Source: Giesbergeria sp.
GTDB lineage: Bacteria > Pseudomonadota > Gammaproteobacteria > Burkholderiales > Burkholderiaceae_C
Assembly (NCBI GenBank): GCA_023150295.1
Contig: JAKLLE010000008.1
Location: forward strand, 1-64,000
Direction: 5' to 3'
DNA length: 64,000 bases
Shown here: positions 34,492-42,881 of the stretch, piece after piece
Layout of the letters: each line of letters opens with the position of its first letter
Position numbering within the stretch: position 1 is the stretch's first letter
The notes under the pieces: generated by a model
What the model saw: only the letters and a program-made list of their open reading frames with translations
Told to the model about the DNA's origin: nothing
The model's database searches: none
Position numbers and translations under genes: made by a program

Positions 34492-36488
34492 TGCAAGCCA
34501 ACATCAAGGGGCTGGTAGATCGCCTGGAGCTTTCCCAGGCCAAGGCCATGATGCCTCTGTACGAGGCCATCTCCAACGCTGTTGATGCCATCGAAGAGCA
34601 TCAAGACGGCTTTATCAACCACTCGATCCGCATCCGGTTGATCGCCTCCAATGACCTGGCCCACCAGGGCGGAGACGGAACGCTGGTCGTGGACGGCTTC
34701 GATGTCATCGACGATGGCGTGGGCTTCAATGACAAGAACCTGGCCTCCTTCAAGGAGGCCCACACCCTTTCGAAGGTGAAGCTGGGTGGCCGAGGTGTCG
34801 GCCGCTTCACCTTTCTGAAGGTGTTCTCTTCAGTCCGCATTCGCAGCGTCTTCAAGCGCGAGGGCCAGGCCCTGCTGCGCGAGTTCGACTTCAGCATTGA
34901 AGATGAACTGAAGGGCGCGGATGTCACGTCCGAGGTCACCGAGAAGTGCGGCACACAGACCTCTCTGCGTGGCATGGACGAGAAGTTCCGCGCTGGGTGG
35001 CCCACCCAGCCCGAGACGATTGCCGAGCGTGTGATCGCGCATTTCCTGATTCGGTTTGCGGCCCGCTCTTGCCCGCCAATGACGCTGGAATCACCTGGCC
35101 ATGCGCCCATTGATCTGCACGCGCTGTTCCAGTCCACGGTGCTGGCGCACATCGAGGAGCAGTTCTTCGACGTGTCCGGCCACACATTCGCCTTGCAGGC
35201 CTATCGACACCGCGATGGCCGCTCGCGCCACGAGTTGAACCTGTGCGCCAACGGGCGAGAAGTCACCACCACCAAGCTGCGAGACCTGCTGCCGGAGCTG
35301 CCTGAGAAGTTTCTCGATGACGAGCAGTCGCCGTACACCCTCATCGTGCTGGTGACCGGGGAGTACCTGGACGACCACGCCAACCAGGAGCGCACGCGCA
35401 TCGCCTTTCAAAGCGACGACGAGCCCGAGCTGGAGCAGACACTGGTTTCTCGCCGCGCCTTGAACCAAGGCATCACAGGCGCATTGCGCCCCTTGCTCAC
35501 AGGCGACCTGAAGTCAACCAATGAGGAAAAGCGCGTCCAGATCGAGAAATTCGTCGAGCAAGCGCCCGAATACCGGGCGCTGACGCATCCTCGCTACCGC
35601 GAAATCATCGAACAGCGAATTCAACCCGGCCTGTCGGACGAGAAGTTGGACGAAGCACTGTTGCATGTCAAACGGGACGTGGAAGACAGTGTCCGCAAAG
35701 ACTTGCGCCACGCAGCCACCTACTTTGAGACCGAGTCGTTTGAACAGTACGCCGAACGCTTCCAAACACTTGCCGAGCAGGCCAATGAACTGGGCAAGGC
35801 TGAGCTTGCAAAGTACATCACCCATCGTCGGACGATTCTTGACTTGGTGTCGCTGAGCCTCAAAAAGCGGCGCTCGGACAACAAATATCCGCTCGAACGG
35901 GTCCTGCACAAGATGCTCTTCCCCATGGGTGCTACCTCAAAGGACGTTTTCATTGAGCAGCAGAACCTGTGGGTGATTGACGAGCGGCTTTGTTATCACA
36001 CGCTGCTCACTTCAGACAAGAAGTTGAAATCCATCGAGGGCCTTGAAGACACCTCTGGCAAGGAGCCCGACATCTGCGCCTTCTTCTACGACACCCCCAT
36101 CGGTGTTCGGGAAGAAGAGGACTCCACAGGTGCGATTGTCGTCATCGAGTTCAAGCGTCCCGGTCGCGATGACTATCAGGCGGACCCCGCCCAGCAGATC
36201 ATCAAGCGGTTTGTCGAGATTCAAGAAAGCAAGCTCGATGACGTGGATGGCAGGCCCATCAACGCACGCGGCATTCGGTTTTTCGGCTATCTGATCGCCG
36301 ATTTAACGCCGTCTCTCAAGCGAGAGATGCGCATGAACTATCACGAGTCGATTGATGGCGAAGGCTATTTCAAGACGCTCACGGGCGGCAACGGCTACGT
36401 CGAAATCATTTCCTACGACAAGCTTCTGAAGGACGCAGCACGCAGAAATCGCGTGTTGTTTGAGAAGCTGGGTCTACACAAGAACTAA
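34491..36488 (+). CDS. GHKL (MutL/Hsp90-like) ATPase fused to a C-terminal PD-(D/E)XK nuclease-like domain
   Basis: A 665-residue protein starting with GTG at 34491 behind the strong site GGGAGGAAATC. The ATP-binding fold has the N box EAISNAVDA (Glu25, Asn29, Asp32), DDGVGFN (Asp75, Gly76, Gly78) and GGRGVGRF (99-106). The middle (about 230-480) is helical. The C-terminal part has EPDICAFFY and IVVIEFKRPG, giving Asp527, Glu553 and Lys555, the PD...ExK nuclease triad, preceded by the stretch NLWVIDERLCYHTLLTSDKK. ATP-driven clamp closure controlling a nuclease is the obvious model. The next gene, mod, starts 12 bases later. Confidence 0.85.
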   Translation: MQANIKGLVDRLELSQAKAMMPLYEAISNAVDAIEEHQDGFINHSIRIRLIASNDLAHQGGDGTLVVDGFDVIDDGVGFNDKNLASFKEAHTLSKVKLGGRGVGRFTFLKVFSSVRIRSVFKREGQALLREFDFSIEDELKGADVTSEVTEKCGTQTSLRGMDEKFRAGWPTQPETIAERVIAHFLIRFAARSCPPMTLESPGHAPIDLHALFQSTVLAHIEEQFFDVSGHTFALQAYRHRDGRSRHELNLCANGREVTTTKLRDLLPELPEKFLDDEQSPYTLIVLVTGEYLDDHANQERTRIAFQSDDEPELEQTLVSRRALNQGITGALRPLLTGDLKSTNEEKRVQIEKFVEQAPEYRALTHPRYREIIEQRIQPGLSDEKLDEALLHVKRDVEDSVRKDLRHAATYFETESFEQYAERFQTLAEQANELGKAELAKYITHRRTILDLVSLSLKKRRSDNKYPLERVLHKMLFPMGATSKDVFIEQQNLWVIDERLCYHTLLTSDKKLKSIEGLEDTSGKEPDICAFFYDTPIGVREEEDSTGAIVVIEFKRPGRDDYQADPAQQIIKRFVEIQESKLDDVDGRPINARGIRFFGYLIADLTPSLKREMRMNYHESIDGEGYFKTLTGGNGYVEIISYDKLLKDAARRNRVLFEKLGLHKN

Positions 36489-36500
36489 GGTGTCACCACC

Positions 36501-38273
36501 ATGAGCAAGCAAAAACTAGAACTCACCTGGATCGGGAAAGAAAAGCGCCCCAAGCTGGAGCCGCGCATCCTGCTCGAAGTCCCGGAGAAGTCCTATCACG
36601 CCAAGCATCGCGTGACCGAGAGCGACATCTTCGACAACCGATTGATCTTCGGCGACAACTTGCTGGCATTGAAGGCGCTGGAGCAGGAATTCTCGGGCAA
36701 GGTGAAATGCGTCTTCATTGACCCACCATACAACACTGGCAGCGCCTTTGCACAGTACGACGATGGCTTGGAGCACTCAATTTGGCTCGGGCTTATGCGC
36801 GACCGTCTTGAGATCATCCGCCGATTGATGGCCGAGGATGGATCACTATGGATCACGATTGATGACAACGAGTCGCACTATTTGAAAGTGGTTTGTGACG
36901 AAGTATTCGGTCGAGTCAACTTCGTCTCAAATGTCGTATGGCAGAAAAAGTCATCGCCACAAGCTAATGCAACATGGCTTTCGGATAGCCATGATCACAT
37001 TCTTGTCTACGCCAAGGACAAGATGCGCTTTCAACCAAGGAAACTGGGTCGAACCGAAAAGCAAAACGAAATCTACAAGCATTCCGATGAACACGACGGC
37101 ATCGGAGAAGACGGGAAGTGGTATGGGCGCGGCCCTTGGTTCCCAGGCGATTTCACGCTCAGCCTCGCATCCGGCGCGCGAGGTAAGCAGTACGCGAAAA
37201 CGGGTGTCAGCGACAACATCTATCCAATCACTACTCCTTCGGGCCGAGAGGTTCTGCCAGCGAAGGGCCGCGCCTGGGCATATGTCCGTTCATCATACGA
37301 GCGACTTCTGACAGAGCATCGTGTCCATTTCGGCAAGGATGGAAGCAGTAAACCAACCATCAAACGATTCCTGTCCGAAATTGAAGGTGACGGGGTTCCG
37401 GCCATGACGACCTGGCACTACTCCGAAGTCGGCGAGAACCGAACTGCCGCACAGGAGGTTAAGGTTTTTAATCCCGAATCACCATTCGCGACTCCAAAGC
37501 CGGAGAAGTTGATTTCCCGGATTCTTGAGATCGCTTCTGTGCCAGGGGATATTGTTCTCGATTCATTCGCTGGCTCAGGCACGACTGGTGCCGTTGCGCA
37601 CAAGATGGGGCGCAGCTGGATCATGGTGGAGTTGGGTGATCACATCGACACACACATCGCCCCCCGACTGCGGAAGGTGGTTGATGGCGAAGACGGGGGG
37701 GGGATTTCGGCGAGCGTTGGCTGGAATGGCGGCGGAGGTTTCCGTTACTACAAGCTCGCCCCTAGCCTCGTCGTCAGCGACCGTTGGGGCAATCCGGTCA
37801 TCAACCCCGAGTACAACGCTGCGCAGCTGGCTGAGGCCCTCGCCAAACTGGAAGGCTTCACCTACGCCCCATCAGAGGTGCAGTGGTGGCAGCACGGGCA
37901 TTCCAGCGAACGGGACTTCATCTACGTCACGACCCAGAACCTGTCGGCTGAGCAGCTGCAAGCGCTGTCGGATGACGTTGGCAGCGATCAGAGCCTGCTG
38001 GTCTGCTGCGCGGCATTCCACGGCGTCACTGCTGCCAAGGCATCTGAACGCTGGCCGAACCTGACGCTGAAAAAGATTCCAAAGATGGTGCTGGCCCGCT
38101 GTGAGTGGGGCCACGACGACTACAGCCTCAACGTCGCCAACCTGCCGATTGCGGAGAAGACAGAGCCAGCCGAAGAGCCTGGGCCTGCACCCGGCGCTGC
38201 CGCACGCAAAACCAAGAAATCCGCCGCCACGAACGTGGAGCAAGGCGGTCTGTTCGGGGAGAACGAAGAATGA
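36501..38273 (+). CDS. mod: Type III restriction-modification DNA methyltransferase (Mod), beta class
   Basis: A 590-residue adenine-N6 methyltransferase. The motif order is that of the beta class: catalytic motif IV DPPY (74-77, in VFIDPPYNTG) comes first, then a target-recognition region (about 115-330), then the AdoMet-binding motif I DSFAGSGTTG (from residue 354) and the closing segment GRSWIMVELGDH. In type III systems Mod chooses the recognition site for both methylation and cleavage. The DNA for the target-recognition region is visibly more AT-rich than the two ends, as expected for a swapped specificity segment. Its stop overlaps the res start (ATGA). The C-terminal tail is Ala/Lys-rich. 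Confidence 0.93.
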   Translation: MSKQKLELTWIGKEKRPKLEPRILLEVPEKSYHAKHRVTESDIFDNRLIFGDNLLALKALEQEFSGKVKCVFIDPPYNTGSAFAQYDDGLEHSIWLGLMRDRLEIIRRLMAEDGSLWITIDDNESHYLKVVCDEVFGRVNFVSNVVWQKKSSPQANATWLSDSHDHILVYAKDKMRFQPRKLGRTEKQNEIYKHSDEHDGIGEDGKWYGRGPWFPGDFTLSLASGARGKQYAKTGVSDNIYPITTPSGREVLPAKGRAWAYVRSSYERLLTEHRVHFGKDGSSKPTIKRFLSEIEGDGVPAMTTWHYSEVGENRTAAQEVKVFNPESPFATPKPEKLISRILEIASVPGDIVLDSFAGSGTTGAVAHKMGRSWIMVELGDHIDTHIAPRLRKVVDGEDGGGISASVGWNGGGGFRYYKLAPSLVVSDRWGNPVINPEYNAAQLAEALAKLEGFTYAPSEVQWWQHGHSSERDFIYVTTQNLSAEQLQALSDDVGSDQSLLVCCAAFHGVTAAKASERWPNLTLKKIPKMVLARCEWGHDDYSLNVANLPIAEKTEPAEEPGPAPGAAARKTKKSAATNVEQGGLFGENEE

Positions 38274-41002
38274 ATGCACGCGTCCAGAACGCAGTCACTG
38301 GCCGACTGTCTTTGCGCCCGCCGCAAGCGGAGTCTCTTGCGAAGCTCGTGCGCGCCATCGAGGCCGCGCCGGATCTGCTCGGCCACGACCAGAACGTGGC
38401 GGCCATCCTTGCCACGCTGAAAGCGGAATTCCCGACGCTGGAGGACTTTGAACGCGAGTTCCCCTCGCTGTGCTTCTCGCTGGCCACAGGCGTGGGCAAG
38501 ACACGGCTGATGGGCGCGTTCATTGCCTACTTGCACCTGGCGCATGGCATCAACAACTTCTTCGTGCTGGCGCCCAACCTGACGATCTACAACAAGCTGA
38601 TCGCCGACTTCACGCGCAACACGCCCAAGTACGTGTTCAAGGGGATCGCTGAATTCGCTCAGCAGCCGCCCTTGATCATCACGGGCGACAACTACGACCA
38701 AACCGGCGCGGTGGTTCAGGACCAGACAATGGGCTTTGCCCACGACGTGCGCATCAACATCTTCAACATCTCCAAGATCAACTCCGAAGTGCGCGGCGGC
38801 AAGGAGCCCCGCATCAAGCGCATGCGGGAGGTGCTGGGGGACAGTTACTTCAACCACCTGGCCAGCCTGGACGACCTGGTGCTGTTGATGGACGAGTCGC
38901 ACCGCTACCGGGCCAGTGCCGGCGTGCGGTCCATCAACGAACTGAAGCCCTTGTTTGGCCTTGAGGTGACGGCCACCCCGTTCGTGGAATCCACGCGCGG
39001 CCCTGTGCCCTTCAAGAACGTGGTGATGGACTACCCACTGGCGCGGGCGATGGAAGACGGGTTCGTCAAAGAGCCCGCAGCCGTGACCCAGCGCAATTTC
39101 GACGCCAAGGCGCACTCAGCAGAAGAGATCGAGAAGATCAAGCTGGAAGATGGCGTTCGCCTTCACGAGACCACCAAGGTCGAGCTGCTGACCTATGCCC
39201 GAGAGAACGGCGTGAAGGTGGTCAAGCCCTTCATGCTCGTGATCGCACGAGACACCACGCATGCCTCGCAGCTGAAGACGCTGATTGAGTCATCGGCCTT
39301 CTACGAAGGGCGCTATGCGGACAAGGTGATTCAGGTGGACTCCAGCCGCACGGGGGCCGAAGAGGAGGAAATGATCTCCAAGCTCCTGGCGGTGGAGAGC
39401 GTCGACGAACCCACCGAGATCGTCATCCACGTCAACATGCTCAAAGAGGGCTGGGACGTGACGAACCTCTACACCATCGTGCCCCTGCGTGCGGCCAATG
39501 CGCGCACGCTGATCGAGCAGTCCATCGGGCGCGGCTTGCGCCTGCCCTATGGCAAGCGTACGGGTGTACCTGCGGTGGACCGCTTGAACATCGTGGCCCA
39601 CGACAAGTTCCAAGAGATCATCGACGAGGCGAACCGAGGCGACTCGCCGATCCGCCTGAAGCAGGTGATCCTGGAGGCACCAAGCGCTGACGACAAGAAG
39701 GTGAGCGTGCAGGTCAGCTCAGGCGCCATGGCCCGTCTGGGTCTTGCGGAGCCCCCGCCCGTGGCTGCCAGCGCTGTCAGCGCGGGGGCAGCACCGGCCG
39801 CAGCGCCTGGGCCCGTTTTCACCACAGAGCGCGAGCGCCAAGCCGCTCGCGTAGTGATGGATGTGATCGGCAAGTACGAGGTGAAGCGTGACCTCGTGCC
39901 GACAAGCAGTGCACTGCTCACCCCGGAAGTGCAATCGGCCATCCTGGCTGAAGTGACAGAGCGACTGAAGCCTGCCCAGGGGGAGTTGCTGGCTGAAGTG
40001 GACGATGCTGCACCGGCTCTTGATTTGTCGGCTGTCGTGTCCAAGACCACGGAGATCGTGGTTCAGCAAACCATCGACATTCCGCGAATAGCAGTGGTGC
40101 CCACCGGGGAGGTCACCACCGGCTTCCACCCGTTCAAGCTGGGCTCACTGCCCAACTTTCAGCCGGGTCAACGGGAGATCGTCGGCCAAGAGCTGCGCAC
40201 GAACCATCAGTTCACCATGAGCCGTGAAGCGGGCATCAGGGAGCAGCGCTTCGAGGACTACATCGTCAAGAAGCTGATCGACTACGACGACATCGACTAC
40301 TTCACGCAGGCCGAGTTGCTCTACGACTTGGCCGGTCAGGCAGTAGCCCACTATCAGGCGCAGAACTACTCGGAAAACGAGCTGCACGAAGTGTTCGACA
40401 CCTATGGTGCAGAGCTGGCCCGCCTGATCCGGGCCGAGATGATGGCCCACTTCTGGGAAGAGGCCACCGACTACGAGGTGCAGGTCAGCCGAGGTTTCAC
40501 AGAACTCAAACCGTGCAACTACACGGCGGTCGCCGGGCAGACGGCACACAACTACCGTGAAACGGTGACCGAGCTGAGCAAGATCAAGCAGATGTTGTTC
40601 GGCGGTTTCTCGCGCTGCCTCTACCCACTGCAGAAGTTTGACTCGGACACCGAGCGGCGCTTCGCGGTCATTCTGGAACGCGATGCTTTGAAGTGGTTCA
40701 AGCCCGCCAAAGGGCAGTTCCAGATTTACTACAAGCTGGGCAGTGAGCAGCCGGAATACATCCCCGACTTCGTGGCGGAGACCGACTCGATGATCCTCAT
40801 GGTGGAGACCAAGAAGCGGGACGACTTGAGCTCGGACGAGGTGAAGTCAAAGGCCGCCGCTGCTGTTCGCTGGTGCTCGCACGCGTCGAATCACGCGGCA
40901 ATTGTCGGTGGCAAGCCTTGGCATTACTTGCTGGTGCCACACGATGAGATCAAGGAGTCAGAACGCCTGACTGATTTTCTGCAGTTTGACCACCATGTAT
41001 AG
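38270..41002 (+). CDS. res: Type III restriction enzyme, helicase-nuclease subunit (Res)
   Basis: A 910-residue superfamily 2 translocase from ATG 38270, coupled to mod by a four-base overlap. Walker A is ATGVGKT (72-78), motif II DESH (208-211), and the second RecA lobe has EGWDVTNLYTIVPLRAANA and QSIGRGLRLPYGKR (motif VI). The C-terminal endonuclease has IPDFVAETDSMILMVETKKR: Asp833, Glu846, Lys848 of a PD-(D/E)XK site. Type III enzymes use Mod-guided recognition, run along DNA and cut when two complexes meet. An Ala/Pro-rich linker (about 505-525) separates the helicase from the later domains. It closes the defence operon. Confidence 0.93.
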   Translation: MNARVQNAVTGRLSLRPPQAESLAKLVRAIEAAPDLLGHDQNVAAILATLKAEFPTLEDFEREFPSLCFSLATGVGKTRLMGAFIAYLHLAHGINNFFVLAPNLTIYNKLIADFTRNTPKYVFKGIAEFAQQPPLIITGDNYDQTGAVVQDQTMGFAHDVRINIFNISKINSEVRGGKEPRIKRMREVLGDSYFNHLASLDDLVLLMDESHRYRASAGVRSINELKPLFGLEVTATPFVESTRGPVPFKNVVMDYPLARAMEDGFVKEPAAVTQRNFDAKAHSAEEIEKIKLEDGVRLHETTKVELLTYARENGVKVVKPFMLVIARDTTHASQLKTLIESSAFYEGRYADKVIQVDSSRTGAEEEEMISKLLAVESVDEPTEIVIHVNMLKEGWDVTNLYTIVPLRAANARTLIEQSIGRGLRLPYGKRTGVPAVDRLNIVAHDKFQEIIDEANRGDSPIRLKQVILEAPSADDKKVSVQVSSGAMARLGLAEPPPVAASAVSAGAAPAAAPGPVFTTERERQAARVVMDVIGKYEVKRDLVPTSSALLTPEVQSAILAEVTERLKPAQGELLAEVDDAAPALDLSAVVSKTTEIVVQQTIDIPRIAVVPTGEVTTGFHPFKLGSLPNFQPGQREIVGQELRTNHQFTMSREAGIREQRFEDYIVKKLIDYDDIDYFTQAELLYDLAGQAVAHYQAQNYSENELHEVFDTYGAELARLIRAEMMAHFWEEATDYEVQVSRGFTELKPCNYTAVAGQTAHNYRETVTELSKIKQMLFGGFSRCLYPLQKFDSDTERRFAVILERDALKWFKPAKGQFQIYYKLGSEQPEYIPDFVAETDSMILMVETKKRDDLSSDEVKSKAAAAVRWCSHASNHAAIVGGKPWHYLLVPHDEIKESERLTDFLQFDHHV

Positions 41003-41050
41003 CGCCCCTCATGACTTGAGTGTTTACCGCGTCTAATTTCTAGGGAAATA

Positions 41051-41100
41051 TGCTTCTAACGCTTAAAAAATAAGCGCTAAAAGCTATTAATTTAGGAGCA
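41051..41100 (+). repeat. Dispersed repeat copy over the uraD-fusion ribosome binding site
   Basis: TTCTAACGCTTAAAAAATAA then GCGCTAAAAGCTATTAATTT and AGGAGCA follows the same order as the copy at 59341-59390 (TCTAGCGCTT...AAGCGC...AGCTATTAAATTAATAGCA). Here AATAGCA has become TAGGAGCA, giving the AGGAG ribosome binding site eight bases before the GTG at 41106. The arms ACGCTTA/TAAGCGC can form a hairpin just upstream. Confidence 0.6.
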
Positions 41101-41105
41101 TTTCT

Positions 41106-42881
41106 GTGCCCTTGAGCCTTGAACAACTCAACACCGCCCACACCGACCAGGCGCTGCAGTGGCTGGACGGCATCTACGAGCACTCGCCCTGGATCGCCCA
41201 GGCCGCGCTGCGCGAGCGGCCCTTTCGCTCGCTCGCGCACCTCAAGCACGCCATGGCGCAGGCCGTGCGCCAGGCCAGCACCGAGGCACAACTGGCGCTG
41301 ATCCGCGCCCACCCCGAACTGGCGGGCAAGGCCATGGTGGCGCAAAGCCTTACGGCAGAATCCACGCAGGAGCAGAGCGCGGCAGGCCTCACGCACTGCT
41401 CGCCCGAAGAATTTGCGCGACTGCAGCAGCTCAACCGGGACTACAACGCGCGCTTTGGCTTCCCTTTCATCCTGGCCGTGCGCGGACCGCGCGGCACGGG
41501 GCTCCACAAGACGCAGATCATCGACACCTTCGCGCGCCGCCTGGACAACCACCCCGACGTGGAGCGCGCCGAGGCGCTGCGCAACATCCACCGCATCGCC
41601 GAAATTCGCCTGAACGACAAGTTTGGCGCCGAGCCGCTGATCGGTGGCGATGTGTGGGACTGGCACGAGCAACTGGCCCAGCACTCCGACCCCGGCTATG
41701 CCGAGAAGGGGCAGCTCACCGTCACCTACCTCACCGCGGCCCACCGCGCCTGCGCGCAAACGATCCGCCAATGGATGCACGAATGCGGCTTCGACGAGGT
41801 GGAGGTAGACGCCGTGGGCAACGTGGTGGGCCGCTACCACGCGGCCACGCCACAGGCACGCACCCTCCTGACCGGATCGCACTACGACACGGTGCGCAAC
41901 GGCGGCAAGTACGACGGGCGGCTGGGCATCTTCGTGCCCATGGCCTGCGTGCGCGAGTTGCACCGCGCCAAGCGCCGCCTGCCTTTCGCCATCGAACTGG
42001 TGGCTTTCGCCGAAGAGGAAGGCCAGCGCTACAAAGCCACCTTCCTGGGTTCGGGCGCGCTCATCGGCGACTTCCAGCCCGAATGGCTGGAGCAGAAGGA
42101 CGACAACGGCGTGACGATGCGCGAGGCCATGCGGCAGGCGGGCCTGTGCGTGGACGACATCCCCCGGCTGCGGCGCGACCCGGCGCACTACCTGGGCTTT
42201 GTCGAGGTGCACATCGAGCAGGGGCCGGTGCTGTGCGAACTCGACCTGCCGCTGGGCGTGGTCAGCTCCATCAACGGCAGCGTGCGCTATGTGGGCGAGA
42301 TGGTCGGCATGGCCAGCCACGCAGGCACCACGCCCATGGACCGGCGCCACGATGCGGCCGCCGGCGTGGCAGAGCTGGCGCTGTACGTGGAGCAACGCGC
42401 CGCGCGCGACGGCGACTCGGTGGGCACCATCGGCCTGCTCCACGTGCCCGGCGGCTCCATCAACGTGGTGCCGGGGCGCTGCCAGTTCTCGCTGGACCTG
42501 CGCGCACCCACCGATGCGCAGCGCGATGCGCTGGCGCAGGACGTGCTGCAGGAGCTGCTGCGCATCGCCCAACGGCGCGGCCTGCGCTGCACGCTGGAGG
42601 AGACCATGCGCGCCAGCGCCGCGCCCAGCGCGCCGCAGTTGCAGCAGCGCTGGGCGCGCGCCGTGGCCGCACTGGGCCTGCCGGTGCACTGCATGCCCAG
42701 CGGTGCCGGGCACGACGCCATGAAGTTGCACGAGATCCTGCCCCAGGCCATGCTCTTTGTGCGCGGCGAGAACGGCGGCATCAGCCACAACCCGCTCGAA
42801 TCGACCACCCACAACGACATGCAACTGGCCGTGGAGGCCTTCAACCACCTGTTGTTGCAGCTATGCATGGAGCCGACATGA
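41106..42881 (+). CDS. Fused OHCU decarboxylase - allantoate amidohydrolase
   Basis: A 591-residue two-domain enzyme starting with GTG 41106. Residues 1 to about 170 form a UraD-type domain with the active-site RAHPELAGKA (His69, Glu71) and the C-terminal block AEIRLNDKFG; it decarboxylates OHCU to S-allantoin. From about 185 the AllC/ureidopropionase-like M20 domain begins, with metal ligands in GSHYDTVRNGGKYDGRLGI, FAEEEGQRY and later HIEQGPVL and GAGHDAM; it hydrolyses allantoate to ureidoglycine, CO2 and ammonia. The two steps flank PuuE in the pathway, so the fusion joins non-consecutive reactions. The stop overlaps the next start (ATGA). Confidence 0.92.
   Translation: MPLSLEQLNTAHTDQALQWLDGIYEHSPWIAQAALRERPFRSLAHLKHAMAQAVRQASTEAQLALIRAHPELAGKAMVAQSLTAESTQEQSAAGLTHCSPEEFARLQQLNRDYNARFGFPFILAVRGPRGTGLHKTQIIDTFARRLDNHPDVERAEALRNIHRIAEIRLNDKFGAEPLIGGDVWDWHEQLAQHSDPGYAEKGQLTVTYLTAAHRACAQTIRQWMHECGFDEVEVDAVGNVVGRYHAATPQARTLLTGSHYDTVRNGGKYDGRLGIFVPMACVRELHRAKRRLPFAIELVAFAEEEGQRYKATFLGSGALIGDFQPEWLEQKDDNGVTMREAMRQAGLCVDDIPRLRRDPAHYLGFVEVHIEQGPVLCELDLPLGVVSSINGSVRYVGEMVGMASHAGTTPMDRRHDAAAGVAELALYVEQRAARDGDSVGTIGLLHVPGGSINVVPGRCQFSLDLRAPTDAQRDALAQDVLQELLRIAQRRGLRCTLEETMRASAAPSAPQLQQRWARAVAALGLPVHCMPSGAGHDAMKLHEILPQAMLFVRGENGGISHNPLESTTHNDMQLAVEAFNHLLLQLCMEPT

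Noticed and set aside
25573..41002. Assignment of the island to BREX or DISARM
   Set aside because: No PglZ-type phosphatase, BrxC-type ATPase or BrxX methyltransferase is present (BREX), and no DrmA/DrmB/DrmC genes are present (DISARM). The SNF2 helicase alone is not enough.
25408..41105. Integrative element with attachment sites
   Set aside because: I compared the two borders by eye and found no direct repeat, no integrase gene and no tRNA gene at either side.
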